Program-made: the position numbers and the translations under genes | NCBI GenBank assembly: GCA_963995525.1 | Contig: CAXEFP010000908.1 | Span: 248,001 to 312,000, forward strand | Length of the DNA stretch: 64,000 nt | Direction of reading: 5' to 3' | From: Escarpia spicata | Lineage: Eukaryota > Annelida > Polychaeta > Sabellida > Siboglinidae | The notes under the pieces: generated by a model | What the model saw: only the letters and a program-made list of their open reading frames with translations | Databases searched by the model: none | What the model was told of the DNA's origin: nothing | In this document: one piece after another, positions 9,859-23,194 of the stretch | How the letters are laid out: each line of letters starts with the position of its first letter | Position numbering within the stretch: position 1 is the stretch's first letter

Positions 9859-12409
9859 GCATGTTACAAATCTTCACGAAGGCTAGATTGATATCAAGCT
9901 ACACACATAACTAGATTAATCACAAATGGGAATGCATGTTACCGTTCTATCTCCGTCACGTAAGTTACAAGAACATATTACGTAAGTTATAGGTGTGAAA
10001 ACTAATCCCCATTTGAAGTTTTTTCTTATCTAAAGCAGCAGTACATTCAGTACTCACGAGACAAACATGTCCCATGTCAAAGTGTTCGAAAAAAATTAAT
10101 GCATATCACAGCAAAACGGTATTTGTAGTGCACTTTTTTCGGCGGAAGGATCCTTAATGTGGTCTTATCCCAAATAGATGATTTGCATGTTACAAATCTT
10201 CACGAAGGCTAGATTGATATCAAGCTACACACATAACTAGATTAACCCCAAATGGGAATGCATGTTACCGTTTTATCCCCGTCACGTAAGTTACAAGAAC
10301 ATATTACGTAAGTTATAGGTGTGAAAACTCATCCCCATTTGAAGTTTTTTCTTGTCTAAAGCAGCAGTACCTTCAGTACTCACGAGACAAACATGTCCCA
10401 TATCAAAGTGTTCGAAACAAATTAATGCATATCACAGCAAAACGGTATTTGTAATGCACTTTTTTCGGCGGAAGGATATTTAATGTGGTCTTACCCCAAA
10501 TAGATGTTTTGCATGTTACAAATCTTCACGAAGGCTAGACTGATATCAAGCTACACACATAACTAGATTAACCCCAAATGGGAATGCATGTTACCGTTTT
10601 ATCCCCGTCACGTAAGTTACAAGAACATATTACGTAAGTTATAGGTGTGAAAACTCATCCCCATTTGATGTTTTATCTTGTCTAAAGCAGCAGTACATTC
10701 AGTACTCACGAGACAAACATGTCCCATGTCAAAATGTTCGAAAAAAATTAATGCATATCACAGCAAAACGGTATTTGTAGTGCACTTTTTTCGGCGGAAG
10801 GATCCTTACTGTGGTCTTACCCCAAATAGATGTTTTGCATGTTACAAATCTTCACGAAGGCTAGATTGATATCAAGCTACACACATAACTAGATTAACCC
10901 CAAATGGGAATGCATGTTACCGTTTTATCCCCGTCACGTAAGTTACAAGAACATATTACGTAAGTTATAGGTGTGAAAACTCATCCCCATTTGAAGTTTT
11001 TTCTTGTCTAAAGCAGCAGTACCTTCAGTACTCACGAGACAAACATGTCCCATATCAAAGTGTTCGAAAAAAATTAATGCATATCACAGCAAAACGGTAT
11101 TTGTAGTGCACTTTTTTCGGCGGAAGGATCTTTAATGTGGTCTTACCCCAAATAGATGTTATGCATGTTACAAATCTTCACGAAGGCTAGATTGATATCA
11201 AGCTACACACATAACTAGATTAATCACAAATGGGAATGCATGTTACCGTTCTATCTCCGTCACGTAAGTTACAAGAACATATTACGTAAGTTATAGGTGT
11301 GAAAACTAATCCCCATTTGAAGTTTTTTCTTATCTAAAGCAGCAGTACATTCAGTACTCACGAGACAAACATGTCCCATGTCAAAGTGTTCGAAAAAAAT
11401 TAATGCATATCACAGCAAAACGGTATTTGTAGTGCACTTTTTTCGGCGGAAGGATCCTTAATGTGGTCTTATCCCAAATAGATGATTTGCATGTTACAAA
11501 TCTTCACGAAGGCTAGATTGATATCAAGCTACACACATAACTAGATTAACCCCAAATGGGAATGCATGTTACCGTTTTATCCCCGTCACGTAAGTTACAA
11601 GAACATATTACGTAAGTTATAGGTATGAAAACTCATCCCCATTTGAAGTTTTTTCTTGTCTAAAGCAGCAGTACCTTCAGTACTCACGAGACAAACATGT
11701 CCCATATAAAAGTGTTCGAAAAAAATTAATGCATATCACAGCAAAACGGTATTTGTAGTGCACTTTTTTCGGCGGAAGGATCTTTAATGTGGTCTTACCC
11801 CAAATAGATGTTATGCATGTTACAAATCTTCACGAAGGCTAGATTGATATCAAGCTACACACATAACTAGATTAATCACAAATGGGAATGCATGTTACCG
11901 TTCTATCTCCGTCACGTAAGTTACAAGAACATATTACGTAAGTTATAGGTGTGAAAACTAATCCCCATTTGAAGTTTTTTCTTATCTAAAGCAGCAGTAC
12001 ATTCAGTACTCACGAGACAAACATGTCCCATGTCAAAGTGTTCGAAAAAAATTAATGCATATCACAGCAAAACGGTATTTGTAGTGCACTTTTTTCGGCG
12101 GAAGGATCCTTAATGTGGTCTTATCCCAAATAGATGATTTGCATGTTACAAATCTTCACGAAGGCTAGATTGATATCAAGCTACACACATAACTAGATTA
12201 ACCCCAAATGGGAATGCATGTTACCGTTTTATCCCCGTCACGTAAGTTACAAGAACATATTACGTAAGTTATAGGTGTGAAAACTCATCCCCATTTGAAG
12301 TTTTTTCTTGTCTAAAGCAGCAGTACCTTCAGTACTCACGAGACAAACATGTCCCATATCAAAGTGTTCGAAACAAATTAATGCATATCACAGCAAAACG
12401 GTATTTGTA
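9859..12409 (+). repeat. Right copy of the 2.55-kb flanking repeat
   Basis: This block matches about 405-2955, 9454 bases upstream, in monomer order and rare alleles. Its first part overlaps the last HOR-A copy and its later part (11004-12307) holds the order gamma-T, alpha-N, gamma-T, alpha-N. At 12410 the allele gtaatg separates it from the left copy, which has gtagtg at 2956 because of the chimeric monomer there. Confidence 0.75.
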
Positions 12410-13089
12410 ATGCACTTTTTTCGGCGGAAGGATATTTAATGTGGTCTTACCCCAAATAGATGTTTTGCATGTTACAAATCTTCACGAAGGCTAGACTGAT
12501 ATCAAGCTACACACATAACTAGATTAACCCCAAATGGGAATGCATGTTACCGTTTTATCCCCGTCACGTAAGTTACAAGAACATATTACGTAAGTTATAG
12601 GTGTGAAAACTCATCCCCATTTGATGTTTTATCTTGTCTAAAGCAGCAGTACATTCAGTACTCACGAGACAAACATGTCCCATGTCAAAATGTTCGAAAA
12701 AAATTAATGCATATCACAGCAAAACGGTATTTGTAGTGCACTTTTTTCGGCGGAAGGATCCTTACTGTGGTCTTACCCCAAATAGATGTTTTGCATGTTA
12801 CAAATCTTCACGAAGGCTAGATTGATATCAAGCTACACACATAACTAGATTAATCACAAATGGGAATGCATGTTACCGTTCTATCTCCGTCACGTAAGTT
12901 ACAAGAACATATTACGTAAGTTATAGGTGTGAAAACTAATCCCCATTTGAAGTTTTTTCTTATCTAAAGCAGCAGTACATTCAGTACTCACGAGACAAAC
13001 ATGTCCCATGTCAAAGTGTTCGAAAAAAATTAATGCATATCACAGCAAAACGGTATTTGTAGTGCACTTTTTTCGGCGGAAGGATCCTT
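11106..13089 (+). repeat. Transition zone of mixed monomers
   Basis: After the last HOR-A copy the order becomes gamma-T (11004), alpha-N (11330), gamma-T (11656), alpha-N (11982), gamma-N (12308), a beta head joined to a T tail (12634), and alpha (12960). The pair gamma-T/alpha-N is used twice in a row, a 652-bp dimer. The monomer at 12634 carries the ttactg allele but ends attaatcac and actaatc, unlike the HOR-A beta monomers. Confidence 0.7.
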
Positions 13090-16000
13090 AATGTGGTCTT
13101 ATCCCAAATAGATGATTTGCATGTTACAAATCTTCACGAAGGCTAGATTGATATCAAGCTACACACATAACTAGATTAACCCCAAATGGGAATGCATGTT
13201 ACCGTTTTATCCCCGTCACGTAAGTTACAAGAACATATTACGTAAGTTATAAGTGTGAAAACTCATCCCCATTTGAAGTTTTTTCTTGTCTAAAGCAGCA
13301 GTACCTTCAGTACTCACGAGACAAACATGTCCCATATCAAAGTGTTCGAAAAAAATTAATGCATATCACAGCAAAACGGTATTTGTAATGCACTTTTTTC
13401 GGCGGAAGGATATTTAATGTGGTCTTACCCCAAATAGATGTTTTGCATGTTACAAATCTTCACGAAGGCTAGATTGATATCAAGCTACACACATAACTAG
13501 ATTAACCCCAAATGGGAATGCATGTTACCGTTTTATCCCCGTCACGTAAGTTACAAGAACATATTACGTAAGTTATAGGTGTGAAAACTCATCCCCATTT
13601 GATGTTTTATCTTGTCTAAAGCAGCAGTACATTCAGTACTCACGAGACAAACATGTCCCATGTCAAAATGTTCGAAACAAATTAATGCATATCACAGCAA
13701 AACGGTATTTGTAGTGCACTTTTTTCGGCGGAAGGATCCTTACTGTGGTCTTACCCCAAATAGATGTTTTGCATGTTACAAATCTTCACGAAGGCTAGAT
13801 TGATATCAAGCTACACACATAACTAGATTAACCCCAAATGGGAATGCATGTTACCGTTTTATCCCCGTCACGTAAGTTACAAGAACATATTACGTAAGTT
13901 ATAGGTGTGAAAACTCATCCCCATTTGAAGTTTTTTCTTGTCTAAAGCAGCAGTACCTTCAGTACTCACGAGACAAACATGTCATATATCAAAGTGTTCG
14001 AAAAAAATTAATGCATATCACAGCAAAACGGTATTTGTATTGCACTTTTTTCGGCGGAAGGATCTTTAATGTGGTCTTACCCCAAATAGATGTTTTGCAT
14101 GTTACAAATCTTCACGAAGGCTAGATTGATATCAAGCTACACACATAACTAGATTAACCCCAAATGGGAATGCATGTTACCGTTTTATCCCCGTCACGTA
14201 AGTTACAAGAACATATTACGTAAGTTATAGGTGTGAAAACTCATCCCCATTTGATGTTTTATCTTGTCTAAAGCAGCAGTACATTCAGTACTCACGAGAC
14301 AAACATGTCCCATGTCAAAATGTTCGAAAAAAATTAATGCATATCACAGCAAAACGGTATTTGTAGTGCACTTTTTTCGGCGGAAGGATCCTTACTGTGG
14401 TCTTACCCCAAATAGATGTTTTGCATGTTACAAATCTTCACGAAGGCTAGATTGATATCAAGCTACACACATAACTAGATTAACCCCAAATGGGAATGCA
14501 TGTTACCGTTTTATCCCCGTCACGTAAGTTACAAGAACATATTACGTAAGTTATAGGTGTGAAAACTCATCCCCATTTGATGTTTTATCTTGTCTAAAGC
14601 AGCAGTACATTCAGTACTCACGAGACAAATATATCCCATGTCAAAATGTTCGAAAAAAATTAATGCATATCACAGCAAAACGGTATTTGTAGTGCACTTT
14701 TTTCGGCGGAAGGATCCTTAATGTGGTCTTACCCCAAATAGATGTGTTGCATGTTACAAATCTTCACGAAGGCTAGATTGATAACAAGCTACACACATAA
14801 ATAGATTAACCCCAAATGGGAATGCATGTTACCGTTTTATCCCCGTCACGTAAGTTACAAGAACATATTACGTAAGTTATAGGTGTGAAAACTCATCCCC
14901 ATTTGATGTTTTATCTTGTCTAAAGCAGCAGTACATTCAGTACTCACGAGACAAACATGTCCCATGTCAAAATGTTCGAAAAAAATTAATGCATATCACA
15001 GCAAAACGGTATTTGTAATGCACTTTTTTCGGCGGAAGGATCCTTACTGTGGTCTTACCCCAAATAGATGTTTTGCATGTTACAAATCTTCACGAAGGCT
15101 AGATTGATATCAAGCTACACACATAACTAGATTAATCACAAATGGGAATGCATGTTACCGTTCTATCTCCGTCACGTAAGTTACAAGAACATATTACGTA
15201 AGTTATAGGTGTGAAAACTCATCCCCATTTGATGTTTTATCTTGTCTAAAGCAGCAGTACATTCAGTACTCACAAGACAAACATGTCCCATGTCAAAATG
15301 TTCGAAAAAAATTAATGCATATCACAGCAAAACGGTATTTGTAGTGCACTTTTTTCGGCGGAAGGATCCTTAATGTGGTCTTACCCCAAATAGATGTTTT
15401 GCATGTTACAAATCTTCACGAAGGCTAGATTGATATCAAGCTACACACATAACTAGATTAACCCCAAATGGGAATGCATGTTACCGTTTTATCCCCGTCA
15501 CGTAAGTTACAAGAACATATTACGTAAGTTATAGGTATGAAAACTCATCCCCATTTGAAGTTTTTTCTTGTCTAAAGCAGCAGTACCTTCAGTACTCACG
15601 AGACAAACATGTCCCATATAAAAGTGTTCGAAAAAAATTAATGCATATCACAGCAAAACGGTATTTGTAGTGCACTTTTTTCGGCGGAAGGATCTTTAAT
15701 GTGGTCTTACCCCAAATAGATGTTATGCATGTTACAAATCTTCACGAAGGCTAGATTGATATCAAGCTACACACATAACTAGATTAATCACAAATGGGAA
15801 TGCATGTTACCGTTCTATCTCCGTCACGTAAGTTACAAGAACATATTACGTAAGTTATAGGTGTGAAAACTAATCCCCATTTGAAGTTTTTTCTTATCTA
15901 AAGCAGCAGTACATTCAGTACTCACGAGACAAACATGTCCCATGTCAAAGTGTTCGAAAAAAATTAATGCATATCACAGCAAAACGGTATTTGTAGTGCA

Positions 16001-17029
16001 CTTTTTTCGGCGGAAGGATCCTTAATGTGGTCTTATCCCAAATAGATGATTTGCATGTTACAAATCTTCACGAAGGCTAGATTGATATCAAGCTACACAC
16101 ATAACTAGATTAACCCCAAATGGGAATGCATGTTACCGTTTTATCCCCGTCACGTAAGTTACAAGAACATATTACGTAAGTTATAGGTGTGAAAACTCAT
16201 CCCCATTTGAAGTTTTTTCTTGTCTAAAGCAGCAGTACCTTCAGTACTCACGAGACAAACATGTCCCATATCAAAGTGTTCGAAACAAATTAATGCATAT
16301 CACAGCAAAACGGTATTTGTAATGCACTTTTTTCGGCGGAAGGATATTTAATGTGGTCTTACCCCAAATAGATGTTTTGCATGTTACAAATCTTCACGAA
16401 GGCTAGACTGATATCAAGCTACACACATAACTAGATTAACCCCAAATGGGAATGCATGTTACCGTTTTATCCCCGTCACGTAAGTTACAAGAACATATTA
16501 CGTAAGTTATAGGTGTGAAAACTCATCCCCATTTGATGTTTTATCTTGTCTAAAGCAGCAGTACATTCAGTACTCACGAGACAAACATGTCCCATGTCAA
16601 AATGTTCGAAAAAAATTAATGCATATCACAGCAAAACGGTATTTGTAGTGCACTTTTTTCGGCGGAAGGATCCTTACTGTGGTCTTACCCCAAATAGATG
16701 TTTTGCATGTTACAAATCTTCACGAAGGCTAGATTTATATCAAGCTACACACATAACTAGATTAACCCCAAATGGGAATGCATGTTACCGTTTTATCCCC
16801 GTCACGTAAGTTACAAGAACATATTACGTAAGTTATAGGTGTGAAAACTCATCCCCATTTGAAGTTTTTTCTTGTCTAAAGCAGCAGTACCTTCAGTACT
16901 CACGAGACAAACATGTCCCATATCAAAGTGTTCGAAAAAAATTAATGCATATCACAGCAAAACGGTATTTGTAGTGCACTTTTTTCGGCGGAAGGATCTT
17001 TAATGTGGTCTTACCCCAAATAGATGTTT
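13090..17029 (+). repeat. 14-monomer segmental duplication, copy 1
   Basis: This block matches 17654-21593 at a distance of 4564 bases (14 monomers). Shared rare alleles are ttataagtg at 13249, gtattg near 14039, acaaatatatcc at 14626, gatgtgttgc near 14744 and gataacaag. It contains one HOR-A-like unit (about 14916-16700) in which the first monomer has a beta head. Private to this copy are catgtcatatatc near 13978 and agatttatat near 16732; the latter removes the usual stop codon and lengthens the open frame to 87 codons. Confidence 0.8.
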
Positions 17030-17523
17030 TGCATGTTACAAATCTTCACGAAGGCTAGATTGATATCAAGCTACACACATAACTAGATTAACCCCAAATG
17101 GGAATGCATGTTACGGTTTTATCCCCGTCACGTAAGTTACAAGAACATATTACGTAAGTTATAGGTGTGAAAACTCATCCCCATTTGATGTTTTATCTTG
17201 TCTAAAGCAGCAGTACATTCAGTACTCACGAGACAAACATGTCCCATGTCAAAATGTTCGAAAAAAATTAATGCATATCACAGCAAAACGGTATTTGTAG
17301 TGCACTTTTTTCGGCGGAAGGATCCTTACTGTGGTCTTACCCCAAATAGATGTTTTGCATGTTACAAATCTTCACGAAGGCTAGATTGATATCAAGCTAC
17401 ACACATAACTAGATTAACCCCAAATGGGAATGCATGTTACCGTTTTATCCCCGTCACGTAAGTTACAAGAACATATTACGTAAGTTATAGGTGTGAAAAC
17501 TCATCCCCATTTGATGTTTTATC
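16546..17523 (+). repeat. Three-monomer block shared with the 8-monomer repeat
   Basis: Monomers at 16546, 16872 and 17198 carry agatttatat, then ttacggtttt near 17112, and are followed by a monomer with acatatcccatg near 17564. The same series recurs at 26325-27302 and 28933-29910. The distance to 26325 is 30 monomers less the one-base deletion. So a piece now inside the 14-monomer duplication also helped form the 8-monomer unit. Confidence 0.75.
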
Positions 17524-17653
17524 TTGTCTAAAGCAGCAGTACATTCAGTACTCACGAGACAAACATATCCCATGTCAAAATGTTCGAAAAAAATTAATGC
17601 ATATCACAGCAAAACGGTATTTGTAGTGCACTTTTTTCGGCGGAAGGATCCTT

Positions 17654-20600
17654 AATGTGGTCTTATCCCAAATAGATGATTTGCATGTTACAAATCTTCA
17701 CGAAGGCTAGATTGATATCAAGCTACACACATAACTAGATTAACCCCAAATGGGAATGCATGTTACCGTTTTATCCCCGTCACGTAAGTTACAAGAACAT
17801 ATTACGTAAGTTATAAGTGTGAAAACTCATCCCCATTTGAAGTTTTTTCTTGTCTAAAGCAGCAGTACCTTCAGTACTCACGAGACAAACATGTCCCATA
17901 TCAAAGTGTTCGAAAAAAATTAATGCATATCACAGCAAAACGGTATTTGTAATGCACTTTTTTCGGCGGAAGGATATTTAATGTGGTCTTACCCCAAATA
18001 GATGTTTTGCATGTTACAAATCTTCACGAAGGCTAGATTGATATCAAGCTACACACATAACTAGATTAACCCCAAATGGGAATGCATGTTACCGTTTTAT
18101 CCCCGTCACGTAAGTTACAAGAACATATTACGTAAGTTATAGGTGTGAAAACTCATCCCCATTTGATGTTTTATCTTGTCTAAAGCAGCAGTACATTCAG
18201 TACTCACGAGACAAACATGTCCCATGTCAAAATGTTCGAAACAAATTAATGCATATCACAGCAAAACGGTATTTGTAGTGCACTTTTTTCGGCGGAAGGA
18301 TCCTTACTGTGGTCTTACCCCAAATAGATGTTTTGCATGTTACAAATCTTCACGAAGGCTAGATTGATATCAAGCTACACACATAACTAGATTAACCCCA
18401 AATGGGAATGCATGTTACCGTTTTATCCCCGTCACGTAAGTTACAAGAACATATTACGTAAGTTATAGGTGTGAAAACTCATCCCCATTTGAAGTTTTTT
18501 CTTGTCTAAAGCAGCAGTACCTTCAGTACTCACGAGACAAACATGTCCCATATCAAAGTGTTCGAAAAAAATTAATGCATATCACAGCAAAACGGTATTT
18601 GTATTGCACTTTTTTCGGCGGAAGGATCTTTAATGTGGTCTTACCCCAAATAGATGTTTTGCATGTTACAAATCTTCACGAAGGCTAGATTGATATCAAG
18701 CTACACACATAACTAGATTAACCCCAAATGGGAATGCATGTTACCGTTTTATCCCCGTCACGTAAGTTACAAGAACATATTACGTAAGTTATAGGTGTGA
18801 AAACTCATCCCCATTTGATGTTTTATCTTGTCTAAAGCAGCAGTACATTCAGTACTCACGAGACAAACATGTCCCATGTCAAAATGTTCGAAAAAAATTA
18901 ATGCATATCACAGCAAAACGGTATTTGTAGTGCACTTTTTTCGGCGGAAGGATCCTTACTGTGGTCTTACCCCAAATAGATGTTTTGCATGTTACAAATC
19001 TTCACGAAGGCTAGATTGATATCAAGCTACACACATAACTAGATTAACCCCAAATGGGAATGCATGTTACCGTTTTATCCCCGTCACGTAAGTTACAAGA
19101 ACATATTACGTAAGTTATAGGTGTGAAAACTCATCCCCATTTGATGTTTTATCTTGTCTAAAGCAGCAGTACATTCAGTACTCACGAGACAAATATATCC
19201 CATGTCAAAATGTTCGAAAAAAATTAATGCATATCACAGCAAAACGGTATTTGTAGTGCACTTTTTTCGGCGGAAGGATCCTTAATGTGGTCTTACCCCA
19301 AATAGATGTGTTGCATGTTACAAATCTTCACGAAGGCTAGATTGATAACAAGCTACACACATAAATAGATTAACCCCAAATGGGAATGCATGTTACCGTT
19401 TTATCCCCGTCACGTAAGTTACAAGAACATATTACGTAAGTTATAGGTGTGAAAACTCATCCCCATTTGATGTTTTATCTTGTCTAAAGCAGCAGTACAT
19501 TCAGTACTCACGAGACAAACATGTCCCATGTCAAAATGTTCGAAAAAAATTAATGCATATCACAGCAAAACGGTATTTGTAATGCACTTTTTTCGGCGGA
19601 AGGATCCTTACTGTGGTCTTACCCCAAATAGATGTTTTGCATGTTACAAATCTTCACGAAGGCTAGATTGATATCAAGCTACACACATAACTAGATTAAT
19701 CACAAATGGGAATGCATGTTACCGTTCTATCTCCGTCACGTAAGTTACAAGAACATATTACGTAAGTTATAGGTGTGAAAACTCATCCCCATTTGATGTT
19801 TTATCTTGTCTAAAGCAGCAGTACATTCAGTACTCACAAGACAAACATGTCCCATGTCAAAATGTTCGAAAAAAATTAATGCATATCACAGCAAAACGGT
19901 ATTTGTAGTGCACTTTTTTCGGCGGAAGGATCCTTAATGTGGTCTTACCCCAAATAGATGTTTTGCATGTTACAAATCTTCACGAAGGCTAGATTGATAT
20001 CAAGCTACACACATAACTAGATTAACCCCAAATGGGAATGCATGTTACCGTTTTATCCCCGTCACGTAAGTTACAAGAACATATTACGTAAGTTATAGGT
20101 ATGAAAACTCATCCCCATTTGAAGTTTTTTCTTGTCTAAAGCAGCAGTACCTTCAGTACTCACGAGACAAACATGTCCCATATAAAAGTGTTCGAAAAAA
20201 ATTAATGCATATCACAGCAAAACGGTATTTGTAGTGCACTTTTTTCGGCGGAAGGATCTTTAATGTGGTCTTACCCCAAATAGATGTTATGCATGTTACA
20301 AATCTTCACGAAGGCTAGATTGATATCAAGCTACACACATAACTAGATTAATCACAAATGGGAATGCATGTTACCGTTCTATCTCCGTCACGTAAGTTAC
20401 AAGAACATATTACGTAAGTTATAGGTGTGAAAACTAATCCCCATTTGAAGTTTTTTCTTATCTAAAGCAGCAGTACATTCAGTACTCACGAGACAAACAT
20501 GTCCCATGTCAAAGTGTTCGAAAAAAATTAATGCATATCACAGCAAAACGGTATTTGTAGTGCACTTTTTTCGGCGGAAGGATCCTTAATGTGGTCTTAT

Positions 20601-21593
20601 CCCAAATAGATGATTTGCATGTTACAAATCTTCACGAAGGCTAGATTGATATCAAGCTACACACATAACTAGATTAACCCCAAATGGGAATGCATGTTAC
20701 CGTTTTATCCCCGTCACGTAAGTTACAAGAACATATTACGTAAGTTATAGGTGTGAAAACTCATCCCCATTTGAAGTTTTTTCTTGTCTAAAGCAGCAGT
20801 ACCTTCAGTACTCACGAGACAAACATGTCCCATATCAAAGTGTTCGAAACAAATTAATGCATATCACAGCAAAACGGTATTTGTAATGCACTTTTTTCGG
20901 CGGAAGGATATTTAATGTGGTCTTACCCCAAATAGATGTTTTGCATGTTACAAATCTTCACGAAGGCTAGACTGATATCAAGCTACACACATAACTAGAT
21001 TAACCCCAAATGGGAATGCATGTTACCGTTTTATCCCCGTCACGTAAGTTACAAGAACATATTACGTAAGTTATAGGTGTGAAAACTCATCCCCATTTGA
21101 TGTTTTATCTTGTCTAAAGCAGCAGTACATTCAGTACTCACGAGACAAACATGTCCCATGTCAAAATGTTCGAAAAAAATTAATGCATATCACAGCAAAA
21201 CGGTATTTGTAGTGCACTTTTTTCGGCGGAAGGATCCTTACTGTGGTCTTACCCCAAATAGATGTTTTGCATGTTACAAATCTTCACGAAGGCTAGATTG
21301 ATATCAAGCTACACACATAACTAGATTAACCCCAAATGGGAATGCATGTTACCGTTTTATCCCCGTCACGTAAGTTACAAGAACATATTACGTAAGTTAT
21401 AGGTGTGAAAACTCATCCCCATTTGAAGTTTTTTCTTGTCTAAAGCAGCAGTACCTTCAGTACTCACGAGACAAACATGTCCCATATCAAAGTGTTCGAA
21501 AAAAATTAATGCATATCACAGCAAAACGGTATTTGTAGTGCACTTTTTTCGGCGGAAGGATCTTTAATGTGGTCTTACCCCAAATAGATGTTA
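17654..21593 (+). repeat. 14-monomer segmental duplication, copy 2
   Basis: This block matches copy 1 at 4564-base spacing, including ttataagtg near 17813, gtattg near 18603, acaaatatatcc near 19191 and gatgtgttgc near 19308. It begins inside the monomer at 17524, whose head is beta-like with acatatcccatg and whose later part is alpha-like (cttatccca, gatgatttgc). That chimeric monomer marks the duplication joint. Confidence 0.8.
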
Positions 21594-21891
21594 TGCATGT
21601 TACAAATCTTCACGAAGGCTAGATTGATATCAAGCTACACACATAACTAGATTAATCACAAATGGGAATGCATGTTACCGTTCTATCTCCGTCACGTAAG
21701 TTACAAGAACATATTACGTAAGTTATAGGTGTGAAAACTAATCCCCATTTGAAGTTTTTTCTTATCTAAAGCAGCAGTACATTCAGTACTCACGAGACAA
21801 ACATGTCCCATGTCAAAGTGTTCGAAAAAAATTAATGCATATCACAGCAAAACGGTATTTGTAGTGCACTTTTTTCGGCGGAAGGATCCTT

Positions 21892-23194
21892 AATGTGGTC
21901 TTATCCCAAATAGATGATTTGCATGTTACAAATCTTCACGAAGGCTAGATTGATATCAAGCTACACACATAACTAGATTAACCCCAAATGGGAATGCATG
22001 TTACCGTTTTATCCCCGTCACGTAAGTTACAAGAACATATTACGTAAGTTATAAGTGTGAAAACTCATCCCCATTTGAAGTTTTTTCTTGTCTAAAGCAG
22101 CAGTACCTTCAGTACTCACGAGACAAACATGTCCCATATCAAAGTGTTCGAAAAAAATTAATGCATATCACAGCAAAACGGTATTTGTAATGCACTTTTT
22201 TCGGCGGAAGGATATTTAATGTGGTCTTACCCCAAATAGATGTTTTGCATGTTACAAATCTTCACGAAGGCTAGATTGATATCAAGCTACACACATAACT
22301 AGATTAACCCCAAATGGGAATGCATGTTACCGTTTTATCCCCGTCACGTAAGTTACAAGAACATATTACGTAAGTTATAGGTGTGAAAACTCATCCCCAT
22401 TTGATGTTTTATCTTGTCTAAAGCAGCAGTACATTCAGTACTCACGAGACAAACATGTCCCATGTCAAAATGTTCGAAACAAATTAATGCATATCACAGC
22501 AAAACGGTATTTGTAGTGCACTTTTTTCGGCGGAAGGATCCTTACTGTGGTCTTACCCCAAATAGATGTTTTGCATGTTACAAATCTTCACGAAGGCTAG
22601 ATTGATATCAAGCTACACACATAACTAGATTAACCCCAAATGGGAATGCATGTTACCGTTTTATCCCCGTCACGTAAGTTACAAGAACATATTACGTAAG
22701 TTATAGGTGTGAAAACTCATCCCCATTTGAAGTTTTTTCTTGTCTAAAGCAGCAGTACCTTCAGTACTCACGAGACAAACATGTCCCATATCAAAGTGTT
22801 CGAAAAAAATTAATGCATATCACAGCAAAACGGTATTTGTATTGCACTTTTTTCGGCGGAAGGATCTTTAATGTGGTCTTACCCCAAATAGATGTTTTGC
22901 ATGTTACAAATCTTCACGAAGGCTAGATTGATATCAAGCTACACACATAACTAGATTAACCCCAAATGGGAATGCATGTTACCGTTTTATCCCCGTCACG
23001 TAAGTTACAAGAACATATTACGTAAGTTATAGGTGTGAAAACTCATCCCCATTTGATGTTTTATCTTGTCTAAAGCAGCAGTACATTCAGTACTCACGAG
23101 ACAAACATGTCCCATGTCAAAATGTTCGAAAAAAATTAATGCATATCACAGCAAAACGGTATTTGTAGTGCACTTTTTTCGGCGGAAGGATCCT
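21892..23194 (+). repeat. Third, partial copy of the 14-monomer segment
   Basis: This stretch matches 17654-18956 at a spacing of 4238 bases (13 monomers). It includes the ttataagtg allele near 22051, the gaaacaaatt beta monomer at 22414 and the gtattg gamma monomer at 22740. It then changes at about 23195, where ggatccttaatg replaces ggatccttactg and the order joins the 6-monomer HOR-B. Confidence 0.7.

Larger units (their letters stand above)
2956..11105 (+). repeat. HOR-A: 6-monomer higher-order repeat, 1956 bp, about 4.2 copies
   Basis: Six distinct monomers repeat in fixed order with a period of 1956 bases. Four complete copies lie at 3180-5135, 5136-7091, 7092-9047 and 9048-11003, with part copies on both sides. 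The order is gamma-T, beta-N, gamma-T, alpha-N, gamma-N, beta-N. Copies differ by few single bases. Those I saw are actaatc near 3482 against actcatc in later copies, actcataccc only near 7392, and gttttatcttg only near 5128. Such high identity between copies against a few per cent between neighbouring monomers is the usual mark of recent unit-by-unit amplification. Confidence 0.9.

Noticed and set aside
16546..16809. 87-codon open frames at 16546, 26325 and 28933 as a longer gene
   Set aside because: They come from one substitution (gattgatat to gatttatat) that removes the usual stop. It is shared because the segment was copied, and the added residues are just the next satellite bases.
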